Assembly (NCBI GenBank): GCA_964447205.1
Contig: CAYUSB010000036.1
Location: 1 to 64,000, forward strand
Direction of reading: 5' to 3'
Source of the DNA: JAEUKH01 sp964447205
GTDB taxonomy: Bacteria; Myxococcota_A; Polyangia; Polyangiales; Ga0077539
Length of the DNA: 64,000 nt
The translations under genes were made by a program, and so were the position numbers. This document shows, in pieces, positions 35,151 through 42,954 of the stretch. The notes beneath the pieces were generated by a model. That model ran no database searches and was not told the DNA's origin. It saw only the letters and a list, made by a program, of their open reading frames with translations. How positions within the stretch are numbered: position 1 is the first letter of the stretch; each line of letters begins with the position of its first letter.

Positions 35151-36163
35151 CCAACCCCAGCCTCGTGCGCCTCGACGCGCGCCTCGCGGCCCTGGCCGAC
35201 ACACTCCAGGCCTCCCTCGACGCCCCCCTCCCCCCGCTCCCGACGGCCATCCGCCGCGACCACCCATGGATCACCACGGGCATCGGTGCGAGCGAGGGCC
35301 CCGCCCGCGTCCTGGCCGCCCTCCTGCGGCGCCGGCTGCGGGCCCAGGCCGAGTTTGTCCCGGTCTGGACGGCCCGCGAGGAGGGCATCGCCTACGACGC
35401 AACCCGGGTGATGTTCTCCCAGGGGCTGTCACCCAACGCCCGGCAGACCCTGCACCTGAACGATTCGGGTCCGCCCCCGTGGCTTATCACCGCCGCCACC
35501 GACCGGGAGGCCCTCGGCCTCGGCCCCGACGGTTGGGTGGCGGTGCACCCTCCGGCCGACGAGTCGGGGCTCCTCCTGCGGGTCCTGGGGCCCGCGGCGG
35601 CCACCCTCACGGCCGTCCGACTGGTGATCGCCCTCGCCGCGCAGCGAGGGCTCCCGACCCCGCCCGAAGCCCGCGGCCTCGGGGAGCTCGCCGCGGCGGT
35701 GTCCGCAGCCCTGGCCCAGGGGCGCTCCCTGGCGGCAAACCTCTCGCCCGAGCACTTCGCCCGGGTGGCCCTGGTGACCCTCGACCCCGGCCTCGACCTC
35801 GCCCACGGACTGCGCTGGAAATGGCTCGAAGGCCCCTCGACCTGCGACCCCCCCGTGTGGGACCTCCTGCAGTTTGTCCACGGGCCGTTTCAACACCTGG
35901 TGGGGCGGACCACGACCCTCTTCGTGCTCCTGCGGGGAGGGCCGCGCGAGGCTGAGCTCTTTGCGCGATTGGGGGACGTGACCCGGGCCGACGGACACAC
36001 CCTCGTGCCCCTGCGGGCGACCCTGCCGGGGGCCCTGGGGTTCTTCGAGCACGATGCGATGCTCAACGCCCTGTGCCGGGCGGCCCTGGTGAACCACCCC
36101 CGCGACCTCGTACGATGGCCCGGGCAGGGACGCGACGGGCCCCTCTACAACCTCGAGGGGTGA
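35147..36163 (+). CDS. SIS-domain (sugar isomerase fold) protein
   Basis: The 338-residue cytosolic protein has two halves of the phosphosugar-binding SIS fold: ITTGIGASEGPARVLAALLRRRL, followed by VMFSQGLSPNARQTL (the Ser-rich phosphate loop) and WLITAATDREALGLG. The second half includes LARALVTLD-type strands and FVHGPFQHLVGR. SIS proteins bind phosphosugars as isomerases or regulators. It starts at GTG overlapping the cytochrome gene, so a cytosolic sugar-binding protein is co-translated with a periplasmic cytochrome and a membrane protein. That combination is unusual and its purpose unknown. Confidence 0.65.
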   Translation: MTNPSLVRLDARLAALADTLQASLDAPLPPLPTAIRRDHPWITTGIGASEGPARVLAALLRRRLRAQAEFVPVWTAREEGIAYDATRVMFSQGLSPNARQTLHLNDSGPPPWLITAATDREALGLGPDGWVAVHPPADESGLLLRVLGPAAATLTAVRLVIALAAQRGLPTPPEARGLGELAAAVSAALAQGRSLAANLSPEHFARVALVTLDPGLDLAHGLRWKWLEGPSTCDPPVWDLLQFVHGPFQHLVGRTTTLFVLLRGGPREAELFARLGDVTRADGHTLVPLRATLPGALGFFEHDAMLNALCRAALVNHPRDLVRWPGQGRDGPLYNLEG

Positions 36164-36236
36164 GGGCTTGGGGTTGGTGGCGCGGCCGGTTGACTTCGGG
36201 CGTGCAGGTGACTGCGCGTGGTATACCCGGCAAGAA

Positions 36237-38324
36237 ATGATCGAGGGAGCCGACATCTATCGGGCTCAAGCCCAACAGATTGTGTCCACCGACGAGGCCC
36301 TCGTGTTTGGGCACGAGTCAGCGCAGCACGCGCTGGGCATCGCCTCAGCCCAGGTCCTCGGTCCCCGGGCGGTGTTCGTCGTGGTGCCCGCTGAGGTGGA
36401 TCGTGTGCCCTATACCCTGCTGGCGGCGGCGGCGCAGTGCGGGGCCTCGGAGCCGGTGGGGGAGCACCTCGAGCGCGGCGAGATCCACGAGGCGGCCAAG
36501 GCCCTCGACCGCGCGATGCACGACAGAGTGCTGGTGCTGGTGGGCGTGGATCACCTCCGCACCCGCGCGACCGACGAGCTCGCCATCGCCTTCGAGGAGG
36601 AGCGCGACGTCCTGCGGCGCTGGCTCCGACAGCACCGAGGGGGCGAACGGGTCGAGCCGATGCGCCGGTTTCAGCCTCTCCCGATGGCCCCGACCTCCGC
36701 GACCTTGACCGCGCTGTGGCACGCTGTCGGTGGGGAGGTCGACCACTTCCAACTCGCCCTCGTGCATCGGGCGCTGTCCGGGGACGAGGGCCTGCCGCAG
36801 GACGTCGCGCCCCTCGCCGATGCGATCTGGGCGCTGCTCCCCGATGACCTGCGCGGGGTCGTGCGGCTTCTCTCCGTGCACGCCCGGCCCATGCACGTCG
36901 ATGTGTTGCGCCGGGTCGAGGGCCTCCCGTCTGACGCGTTGGAGGAGGCGGCACGCGTCGGTCTGATCGAGGTGGTGCGTGAGGAGGCGATCCTCCTGCG
37001 CGCGTCCGGGGCGCTGCTACGAGAGCGGTCCGGGCTCTCCAGCGAGGTGTTGCAGCACCAGCACCTACGCCTCGCGACGGCCTATGCCGACCACGCGCTC
37101 GACCGCGGCACGCTGTTGTCGCACCTTGAGGCACACCGTCACTTCTCCGCCGCGGGAGCGCTGGGGCGGGCGGCTGAGTTCGGACGCTTCGGCGTCGCGA
37201 TGCTGCTCGATGCTGCGCGCAGCACTTCGGTCGCGGCCCTGCAGCTCCCCGAGCCCGCGCGCAGCGAGCGCCTCGGCCGCGCGGCGAACGCCTACGACGC
37301 GGTCCTCGCGCTCGCGGGGAAGGGGGTTGTGGTACCCCGACGCGCCAAGGCGTACGCGACGCACTACCGCTCGTACAACCGCTACAAGCGGGGTGATGAC
37401 GCGCTCCCGCGTACGATCGATGGGTACCGAGCCGCGCTCGGGGACTGGGGAGACAACGCCCTCTTCTGGTCGCGGCTCATCCGCGCGTATGCGGTCGCTG
37501 GAGACCTCGCCGCAGCGGAGAGCGCGCAGCGGGAGGCGTACGAGCGCGTGTCGGAGCATCCGGCCAGGGACGAACTCCTCCGCGGGAGGGTGGTCGAGCG
37601 CCTCACGGCCCGCGACATGTGGCTGCGGGCCCTCGCGCTCGGAGGCAGCTCGCTCGATTCTTATGCGGGCCGCCGCCTCCTGACGAAGTTGAGAATGGGG
37701 AGGTCTGTGCAGGCCCTGGAGGCCAACGGTCTTCGGCCCGTGGTCTTGGCGCGCCCGGTCACGCTCGTGCTGCTCCAGGAGGGGGGCGGGTTTCGCGCGG
37801 TGATCCCCGGATGGGAGGGGCGCGCGACCTCTGCCCGTGGGGCGATCGCGGCGCTCTCTCGCACGTTGACGGCGCGCGCAGGGCAGGCCGATCCTGGTCC
37901 CATCGACCCGCCTGTCGCCGCGGCGGATCGGTACGAGGGACTGATGGCTCGGATGCGTCACGCGTGGGGGCATCGTCCGTCGCCGACACGGCAGGCCCTC
38001 GTCGAGGCGTGGCGTGTAGACGGACCTGGATACGCCTGGCTCGTCTGGCGGGTGATGGACGACGCCGACCCGGACGAGCTCAGCGGAGCCGTCGATGTGC
38101 TGGTCGCCGGGGGCGATGCGGCGCTGCCGTTTGTGTTGGCCGCATTGGAGCGACCGGATGGCTGCCCCGAGGGGCTCGCCACGTTGCTGCGGGTGCTCGT
38201 CAGGCTGCGGGCGCACGACGGCCGCGTGGACACCCTTGTGCGACGCTACGAGCGACATCCGAACGAGGATCTTCGCGAGGTCTGTGCAGAGCTGGTCGCC
38301 TCGTGGTCCGAGACGGCGGCGTGA
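36237..38324 (+). CDS. Large STAND-like protein with degenerate NTPase, winged-helix and TPR-like regions
   Basis: The 695-residue protein is not a known family to me. Residues 20-110 look like a P-loop NTPase that lost its P-loop: the Walker A position reads FGHESAQHALG and a Walker B-like strand reads VLVLVGVDHL. Residues about 225-295 resemble the winged helix of AP-ATPase/STAND proteins (LPDDLRGVVRLLSVHARPMH, ARVGLIEVVREEAILL). Then come TPR-like helices (about 370-480), a HicB-like beta-alpha segment near 500-545 (VTLVLLQEGGGFRAVIPGWE) and C-terminal HEAT-like helices. I chose ATG 36237; ORF remains open upstream. The 4-base gap to the next gene indicates one transcript. Inference: a conflict-system sensor or scaffold. 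Confidence 0.5.
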   Translation: MIEGADIYRAQAQQIVSTDEALVFGHESAQHALGIASAQVLGPRAVFVVVPAEVDRVPYTLLAAAAQCGASEPVGEHLERGEIHEAAKALDRAMHDRVLVLVGVDHLRTRATDELAIAFEEERDVLRRWLRQHRGGERVEPMRRFQPLPMAPTSATLTALWHAVGGEVDHFQLALVHRALSGDEGLPQDVAPLADAIWALLPDDLRGVVRLLSVHARPMHVDVLRRVEGLPSDALEEAARVGLIEVVREEAILLRASGALLRERSGLSSEVLQHQHLRLATAYADHALDRGTLLSHLEAHRHFSAAGALGRAAEFGRFGVAMLLDAARSTSVAALQLPEPARSERLGRAANAYDAVLALAGKGVVVPRRAKAYATHYRSYNRYKRGDDALPRTIDGYRAALGDWGDNALFWSRLIRAYAVAGDLAAAESAQREAYERVSEHPARDELLRGRVVERLTARDMWLRALALGGSSLDSYAGRRLLTKLRMGRSVQALEANGLRPVVLARPVTLVLLQEGGGFRAVIPGWEGRATSARGAIAALSRTLTARAGQADPGPIDPPVAAADRYEGLMARMRHAWGHRPSPTRQALVEAWRVDGPGYAWLVWRVMDDADPDELSGAVDVLVAGGDAALPFVLAALERPDGCPEGLATLLRVLVRLRAHDGRVDTLVRRYERHPNEDLREVCAELVASWSETAA

Positions 38325-38328
38325 CCCG

Positions 38329-38859
38329 ATGGGGTCGGTGCTGGTGAGATTGGCGGGGCGGGGGCGTTTCGTCGGAGAGGGTGGTCGAGCGCGAGACCCC
38401 GAGTCTCCCGAGGAGGTAGAGCAGGCGCGACGAGCCTTTCCCTTGCGCACCGACCGAGAGGAGCCTTCACGTTTGGAGGCGGGCATCTCGGTGTACGCGG
38501 TCGACGACGCTGCGGAGGCCGACGAGCTGGTCGAGGAGCGGGCCGCCCATGCCAGGCGGGAGACACACGAAGACTACGTGTTGGTTCCGAGGGAGCTGGT
38601 CGTGCGGGCAGGGCTCGTCGTTGAGGAGGTGGAAGACCCCGACGGGGCCACCGAGCGGCTGCGTCTGCAGCACTGCGAGCTGCGGTTGCGTCCAGGCGTG
38701 TCGAACGCCGACGTGCCTCGCGACGAACTCGAAGCCGCGCTGCGCCGCCTCGCGGGGGAGCTTTTACGACGCGACGACCTGCTCGAACGGGTGCGCAGGG
38801 TCGACCGGAAGAAGATCCAAGCCCGCATCGCGACGCTCCTCCCTCCAGAGACAGGGTGA
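38329..38859 (+). CDS. Small acidic/basic protein of unknown function, partner of the STAND-like gene
   Basis: The 176-residue protein begins MGSVLVRLAGRG 5 bases after the stop of the large STAND-like gene. It is rich in Glu and Arg (for example EEVEQARRAFPLR, EEVEDPDGATERLRL) and ends in a predicted helical bundle (DELEAALRRLAGELLRRDDLLERVRRVDR). There are no catalytic motifs, no signal peptide and no membrane helix. The central segment ISVYAVDDAAEADELVEERAA may fold as alpha/beta. I do not recognise it. Its tight linkage suggests it forms a complex with the upstream protein. Confidence 0.45.
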   Translation: MGSVLVRLAGRGRFVGEGGRARDPESPEEVEQARRAFPLRTDREEPSRLEAGISVYAVDDAAEADELVEERAAHARRETHEDYVLVPRELVVRAGLVVEEVEDPDGATERLRLQHCELRLRPGVSNADVPRDELEAALRRLAGELLRRDDLLERVRRVDRKKIQARIATLLPPETG

Positions 38860-38916
38860 GGCTTCGCGGGCCCACGCGCGACCATCGACGGCAGCGCCGC
38901 GTGACGGCCCCCACCC

Positions 38917-39358
38917 TCACGACATCCGCGCTTCGATCGTCTCCCGAACGTGCTCCTCCATCGCCCGATCGAAGGCCTCGGCCCGCGTGGCGGCGTCCTG
39001 CTTCGCCACGAGGCCGCCCACCGAGTGGTAGCTGGTGTTCTCGGTGCGGAGGTACATGGCCCCGCGCTTCTGGTGGGCCCGTCGCCACTGGTGCAGGGAG
39101 GTGAGGCAGTCGTTCCACAGGGCCCGAGCCTCGGGGCCGGCCTCGTTGGCCACGAAGTCCCGCACGGCGGGAGCGCCCCGGTCGACGGCCTCGAGCACCG
39201 CCCGTTGGCCCGCGGGGAGGTACGCCCGGGCGTGCGTCGCCATGACCCCGACCTCGGAGGCCCGGCTCACACAGAACGCGGCGTCGAGGAGCTGGATCGT
39301 CGCGGTCTGGGCCCCGCTCGCCCCGTCGAGGCGCACCCCGTCGTGCGCGAGGCCCCAT
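38917..39358 (-). CDS. Indoleamine 2,3-dioxygenase-like protein, C-terminal part
   Basis: This is the 3' part of a gene cut by the assembly gap. After the gap the frame reads QLLDAAFCVSRASEVG, then HARAYLPAGQRAVLEAV and VRDFVANEAGPEARALWNDC, then WRRAHQKRGAMYL. The last segment matches the IDO-family helix in which a His binds haem iron (the pattern R-x2-H). IDO opens the indole ring of tryptophan with O2. The two parts are in different frames across 100 N, as expected when the true gap length is unknown. It is followed by a convergent stop of the small conflict-type protein, 58 bases away. Confidence 0.6.
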
Positions 39359-39458
39359 NNNNNNNNNNNNNNNNNNNNNNNNNNNNNNNNNNNNNNNNNN
39401 NNNNNNNNNNNNNNNNNNNNNNNNNNNNNNNNNNNNNNNNNNNNNNNNNNNNNNNNNN
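39359..39458. other. Assembly gap of exactly 100 N
   Basis: One hundred N are the conventional mark for a gap of unknown length. It lies in the middle of the IDO-like gene. The distance between flanks should not be trusted. Confidence 0.97.
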
Positions 39459-40051
39459 TAGACCGCCCCGGGCGTGCAGCCGGGCAGCCGCCAGTTGGCC
39501 AGGACCATGTGATAGAGGTTTCCACACGCGGGAACCCCAATCCTCCGTGCGAGCCAGCCGAGCGGGACGGCGAGGCCGGGGGGGAGTTCGAGGGTGGTGA
39601 GGGCCTGGGCGTCGGCTCTGGCGGGCATGGCCCCCCAGCGGAAGGCGTGGGCCAGCATCGACACGGCGGTCATGGCCCCGTCTCGGATGTTGTCCGAGGC
39701 GTTGGCGAGGTCGTCGAGTCCGCGCGGGTCCCAGGCGGCGAAGGTCTGGGCGAGCCACGGGCGTACGTCAGCCCCGTCGAGGTGGTACCGCCCCGCGAGG
39801 GCACGGCACGCCTCGACGTGGGGCATGAGCGCAGGCGGGAGGGCGTCGGTGGGCACCCGGGATGGCAGGATTCCCGTGGTTGGCGTCTCGTACGGCCCGT
39901 GCGGCAGGGAGGCCCCGGACTCGGCCAGGATGCCTGCATCGAGCCACCCGGCGGCGGCCTGTGCGCTCGTGGGGAGGTCGCTCCGGTGGGAGGGACACGA
40001 GAGCCGTGCGGGTACGGGTGCGTAGGGCGCGGGTCGTCGTCCGTGGGGCAT
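39459..40051 (-). CDS. Indoleamine 2,3-dioxygenase-like protein, N-terminal part
   Basis: The 5' part of the gapped gene ends at the N run. It includes a segment typical of bacterial IDO/PrnB-like proteins: MTAVSMLAHAFRWGAMP, then LPPGLAVPLGWLARRIGVPA and the conserved VLANWRLPG, where IDO has its Asn-Trp next to the distal pocket. The start is uncertain; ATG at 40051 gives a long Pro-rich N-terminus, and the ATG before PHVEACRALAG at about 39820 is an alternative. No kynurenine-pathway gene is adjacent. Taken with the 3' part, the protein would be roughly of IDO length (about 400 residues) plus the unseen piece. Confidence 0.6.
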
Positions 40052-40408
40052 GGGGCAGGGGTCTCGCGGGGACCGGGGCGGTCGGTTGTTGGGCAGAGGA
40101 CGCCCTCGACCGATAGCACCCGCCTCGTCGGGGCCCGATGGCAGGGTGATAGCAACGGCCCGGGGACCCACGACCCGCACCCCGGCCAACGGGCGACGCG
40201 CGAGGTGCGGTGAAACCGCAAGGGCGCAAGGGTCGCAAGGGGCAGAGGGGGTGTAGGGGCGGAGGGGGCGGGCAGGCGACGGTCGGCACGGGTGCGAGGG
40301 ACGACGGGGGTGTCGGTCGCCAGCGCGCCCCGCCGCCTGATGCTCCACCACCTACCCTCGACGTCCGGGCGCTCGCGCCGCGAGAACACAAGCGCTAGCC
40401 TCGGCCTG
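40052..40408. other. Intergenic stretch with one interspersed repeat, no gene seen
   Basis: This 357-base stretch separates the divergent IDO-like and antitoxin genes. It contains the inverted 33-bp repeat (40212-40244). Frames here are open but lack protein character. No RNA gene or clear promoter is visible. Confidence 0.5.
40212..40244 (-). repeat. Interspersed 33-bp repeat, copy B
   Basis: This is the inverted second copy of the repeat at 8154-8186, made of short CGCAAGGG-type units. It sits upstream of the IDO-like gene. Confidence 0.6.
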
Positions 40409-40618
40409 ATGGGCAGCCACTTCGAGCAGATGACCCCGGCCGAACAGATCCTCTATGTGCAGGACCTCTGGGACAAGATCGCGCAGCGGCCCAACGACAT
40501 CCCAGTCTCCGACGCGTGGAAGGCCGAACTCTCCCGTCGGCTCGATGCGCACCGCGCCGACCCGACGACCGCGATCCCGTGGGAGCAGGTCAAGGCCGAC
40601 CTGCGTCGCGCGCGGTGA
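40409..40618 (+). CDS. Addiction-module antitoxin (TIGR02574-like)
   Basis: The 69-residue protein matches the short helical antitoxin type annotated putative addiction module component: AEQILYVQDLWDKIAQ, then PVSDAWKAELSRRLDAHRAD and the C-terminal IPWEQVKADLRRAR. Its normal partner is a RelE/ParE-type toxin encoded directly downstream. Here a GTG overlaps the antitoxin stop (GTGA) and starts TLPVVLRPETR, the standard opening of such toxins, but coding similarity stops after about 12 codons. So this antitoxin is an orphan left behind after the toxin was deleted. Confidence 0.75.
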   Translation: MGSHFEQMTPAEQILYVQDLWDKIAQRPNDIPVSDAWKAELSRRLDAHRADPTTAIPWEQVKADLRRAR

Positions 40619-40653
40619 CGCTGCCCGTCGTACTCCGTCCCGAGACCCGTCCT
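40615..40653 (+). pseudogene. Stub of a RelE/ParE-type toxin gene
   Basis: The first 12-13 codons read (V/M)TLPVVLRPETR, as expected for the toxin coupled to this antitoxin by a GTGA overlap. Beyond that the frame turns into Ser/Pro-rich sequence and runs antisense into the next gene's tail. The toxin body is absent. Confidence 0.5.
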
Positions 40654-40693
40654 TCACCCCCTTCGGCAGGATCGAGCTCGTCCCTGCCAACGC

Positions 40694-41671
40694 CTACTGC
40701 GCCAGGAAGTGCCCGCGGAGCCAGCGCCACTCGGCCGCGTCGGTCTCCCACTCGGCGTACACCGCGACCCCCTGGAGGTTGGCAGGAGCCCGCGCCCCGA
40801 GGCCGCGGTGGATGCTGCGCAGGGCCACCGGGAGGTTCTCGACCCACGGCCGGTGCCAGGGTTTGTCCGCGTCCTCATACGTCGGAACCCCCAGGAGCAC
40901 CGCCGTCGGCGCCGCGTCCCGCAATACCTCCGCCGTCCACCGGGCCATGAGCGACTCGTACGGCTTCGCGAGGGGAATCCCCGTGTCGTACATCATCACG
41001 GCCACCTGATCGACGCGCCGCGCGACCTCGCGGAGGTACGGCGGATCCCAGTGGATCTCACGATCGGCCTGCCACCACGTGGGCGGCGGATACGCGGCCA
41101 CCGACAGAACCCTCCCCGGCGGAAGCTCCGCCCGGATGGCCTCCAGGAGCCGCAGCATCCAGGGGTTTCCCGACGGCCAGGGCTCGACGTTGAGGTGCAC
41201 CCCCGCGAGGCGCGGGTGCCGGTCGAGGAGGCTTCGGAGGCTACGCGCAAACTGCCGACGAAACACCGCGTCGTCGGGGAAGATGTGCCGCTCGAACACC
41301 CCGCCCACCCACGGCATCACACGCATCCCCGCGGCGGCGTCGAGGAAGCGCTCGGTCTGGGCGGGGTCGTGGGGCGCGGGCCCGTTGCCCGCCGCCGGGC
41401 ACAGGTGGGGATAGAGGTCGGTGACGTGGTGGGCGCGGAGCCGGGCGACGAGGGCCCCGATCGCGGCAGGCTCACGAAACCGCGACGGATCCCGGGGGTT
41501 GCGCGCGAACCACCCGTCGTCGCCGAGCCACCCATGGCTCAGCCAGACAGCGTTGCGGCGGCGGTCGTGGCGCCCGTCGGTGCGGTCGAGTCCCGGCGAC
41601 CAGAGCGTGTAGAACAGCAGCGGGAGCAGGATTACGGCGAGGCGTACCCGCCACCGGCCTCGGGAGGTCAT
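40694..41671 (-). CDS. Exported TIM-barrel, glycoside-hydrolase-like protein
   Basis: The 325-residue protein has an N-terminal membrane/signal segment (VRLAVILLPLLFYTLW). The body has barrel-like strands: VTDLYPHLCPA, MRVMPWVGGVF, LAGVHLNVEPWPSGNPWML, VLSVAAYPPPTWW, QVAVMMYDTGIP, AVLLGVPTYED and LQGVAVYAEWETD. The order GVHLNVEP followed by AVMMYDTG recalls GH18-like barrels, where acidic residues after strand 4 and a Tyr-Asp pair after strand 6 act on glycans, but the full DxxDxDxE motif is absent. ATG 41671 overlaps the stop of the beta-lactamase-fold gene (ATGA). Activity is unproven. Confidence 0.55.
   Translation of the reverse strand: MTSRGRWRVRLAVILLPLLFYTLWSPGLDRTDGRHDRRRNAVWLSHGWLGDDGWFARNPRDPSRFREPAAIGALVARLRAHHVTDLYPHLCPAAGNGPAPHDPAQTERFLDAAAGMRVMPWVGGVFERHIFPDDAVFRRQFARSLRSLLDRHPRLAGVHLNVEPWPSGNPWMLRLLEAIRAELPPGRVLSVAAYPPPTWWQADREIHWDPPYLREVARRVDQVAVMMYDTGIPLAKPYESLMARWTAEVLRDAAPTAVLLGVPTYEDADKPWHRPWVENLPVALRSIHRGLGARAPANLQGVAVYAEWETDAAEWRWLRGHFLAQ
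41471..41555. repeat. 86-bp duplicated fragment, copy 1 (inside the glycoside-hydrolase-like gene)
   Basis: This part of the gene encodes AVWLSHGWLGDDGWFARNP. It is repeated with about six mismatches at 42790-42875 upstream of the beta-lactamase-fold gene. Presence in both suggests a decayed second copy of the gene's 5' end. Confidence 0.8.
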
Positions 41672-42633
41672 CGGTCAGCTCCCGCGCACGCGTCGGCCGC
41701 ACGGCCCACGGCCAGCACCTGGTCCTCGCAGTGCCAGGTTCCGCAGAGGGCCGCGATCGCGTAGCGGGCGCCGGGCCGTTCGACCAGGGCGGAGTCGTGC
41801 CGGTACTGCCGCCACGTCCCGGTCTTGCGGTACACCCTCGCGTCCGGCCAACGCTCCAGCACGGCGCGGCGCAGTCGGTTGTGGAACGCCGACGGACCCA
41901 TCAGCGCCCGGATCTCCACGCTGGCCGCGGCGTCGACGAGGCGGTCTTGCCCGAGCAGGGTGTAGAACGACACGAGAGCACGCACCGTCGCCGCGTGGGC
42001 GAGGTTGCGCAGGGGCTCAGGGCGCCAGAGCGGGTCGTGGAAGAAGCCGCGCCCGAGCCATACGCCGCCGCCCCGTGCGGGGTCATAGAGGCCGGTGTCC
42101 CACAACCACGCCGCGATGCGCGGGAGGCCCGTCCGATGGGCCGCCGCGGTGGCCGCGCGGTTGTCCGAGCGGAAGATCATCAGCCGCAGGTCTTCCCGGT
42201 AGGCGCGGGTGAAATCTGGGACGTCCCCGACGAAGGCTCCCGCCCCGCTGCTCCGCGGGAGCCCCGACGCGCGCAGGTCGCTGCGCCACTGGAAGGCCGC
42301 GCCCAGGGTCGCAATCTTCGGAACGCTCGCCCCATAGAGCATCCGCTGGTCGGCCACGCCCGCGTAGGCCGGGGCCCTCGGGTCGGCGGTGAGATCGGCC
42401 ATCGCGACGGAGAACCGCCCCGCGTGGGCGTCGGCGGTGAGTCCGAGGCGGGCCACGGCCGCGTCGAGGCATCGCTGGAGCGAAGCCGAGGGCGTCAGGT
42501 GCGGATCGACGCGGAGCGAGGGGCGCGGTGGGCCGGGGACCCACGACGGTCGTGGCAAGGAGGCCTGCTGGGCCCCCAGCGGGAGCGCAAGCAGAGCCGC
42601 GGAGAGTGCGAGCAACAGGGTTGCCTGGGTCAT
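41668..42633 (-). CDS. Class A beta-lactamase-fold serine hydrolase, exported
   Basis: The 321-residue protein has a signal peptide (LLLALSAALLALPLGAQQ) and all three active-site motifs of the penicillin-recognising fold: S103-V-P-K106, S156-D-N158 and K270-T-G272. The Ser-Asp-Asn motif is the class A arrangement, but there is no clear omega-loop Glu-x4-Asn (ExxLN), so true beta-lactamase activity is doubtful. A D-Ala-D-Ala-type peptidase or esterase is equally possible. I chose ATG 42633 because it starts the signal peptide. It is coupled to the glycoside-hydrolase-like gene by a 4-base overlap, suggesting joint action on cell-wall or surface polymer. Confidence 0.7.
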   Translation of the reverse strand: MTQATLLLALSAALLALPLGAQQASLPRPSWVPGPPRPSLRVDPHLTPSASLQRCLDAAVARLGLTADAHAGRFSVAMADLTADPRAPAYAGVADQRMLYGASVPKIATLGAAFQWRSDLRASGLPRSSGAGAFVGDVPDFTRAYREDLRLMIFRSDNRAATAAAHRTGLPRIAAWLWDTGLYDPARGGGVWLGRGFFHDPLWRPEPLRNLAHAATVRALVSFYTLLGQDRLVDAAASVEIRALMGPSAFHNRLRRAVLERWPDARVYRKTGTWRQYRHDSALVERPGARYAIAALCGTWHCEDQVLAVGRAADACAGADR

Positions 42634-42954
42634 CCGCGCGTCCCCACCGGCAGGCATCGACGGGCGTCGCAGCCAAGCGTCGCCGTGCAGGGGTCGGCGC
42701 TCCCCGCGATGGGCTCCTCGGCCGACTCCCTGCGCATGGGGAACCGTAGTCCAACGGGTTGCCCACGTCGATCGCCTGCCCGCGGCGAGCTCACGAAACC
42801 GACACGGATCCCGTGGGTTGCGCGCGAACCAGCCGTCGTCGCCGAGCCACCCATGGCTCAGCCAGACGGCGTTGCCCATGGAGCTCCAGCGAATGGCCGC
42901 GAGTTCATGCCACGTTCTGGCGTGAATCGGGTGGTCAGTGCGAAACTGTTAAAC
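42634..42954. other. Intergenic stretch with a decayed gene fragment
   Basis: This 321-base region carries the duplicated fragment (42790-42875), a broken piece of a gene like the one at 40694-41671. Base composition drops sharply toward 42900 as the low-GC island begins. No intact gene is seen. Confidence 0.5.
42790..42875. repeat. 86-bp duplicated fragment, copy 2
   Basis: This is the second copy of the fragment in the glycoside-hydrolase-like gene. On the minus strand it still encodes AVWLSHGWLGDDGWFARNP, but the frame is not continued into a full protein. Confidence 0.8.

Noticed and set aside
40615..40950. A full toxin downstream of the antitoxin
   Set aside because: Similarity ends after about 12 codons and the frame turns Ser/Pro-rich, antisense to another gene.
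41668..42633. Calling the serine hydrolase a true beta-lactamase
   Set aside because: SxxK, SDN and KTG are present, but the class A omega-loop Glu motif is not clear, so resistance is not supported.
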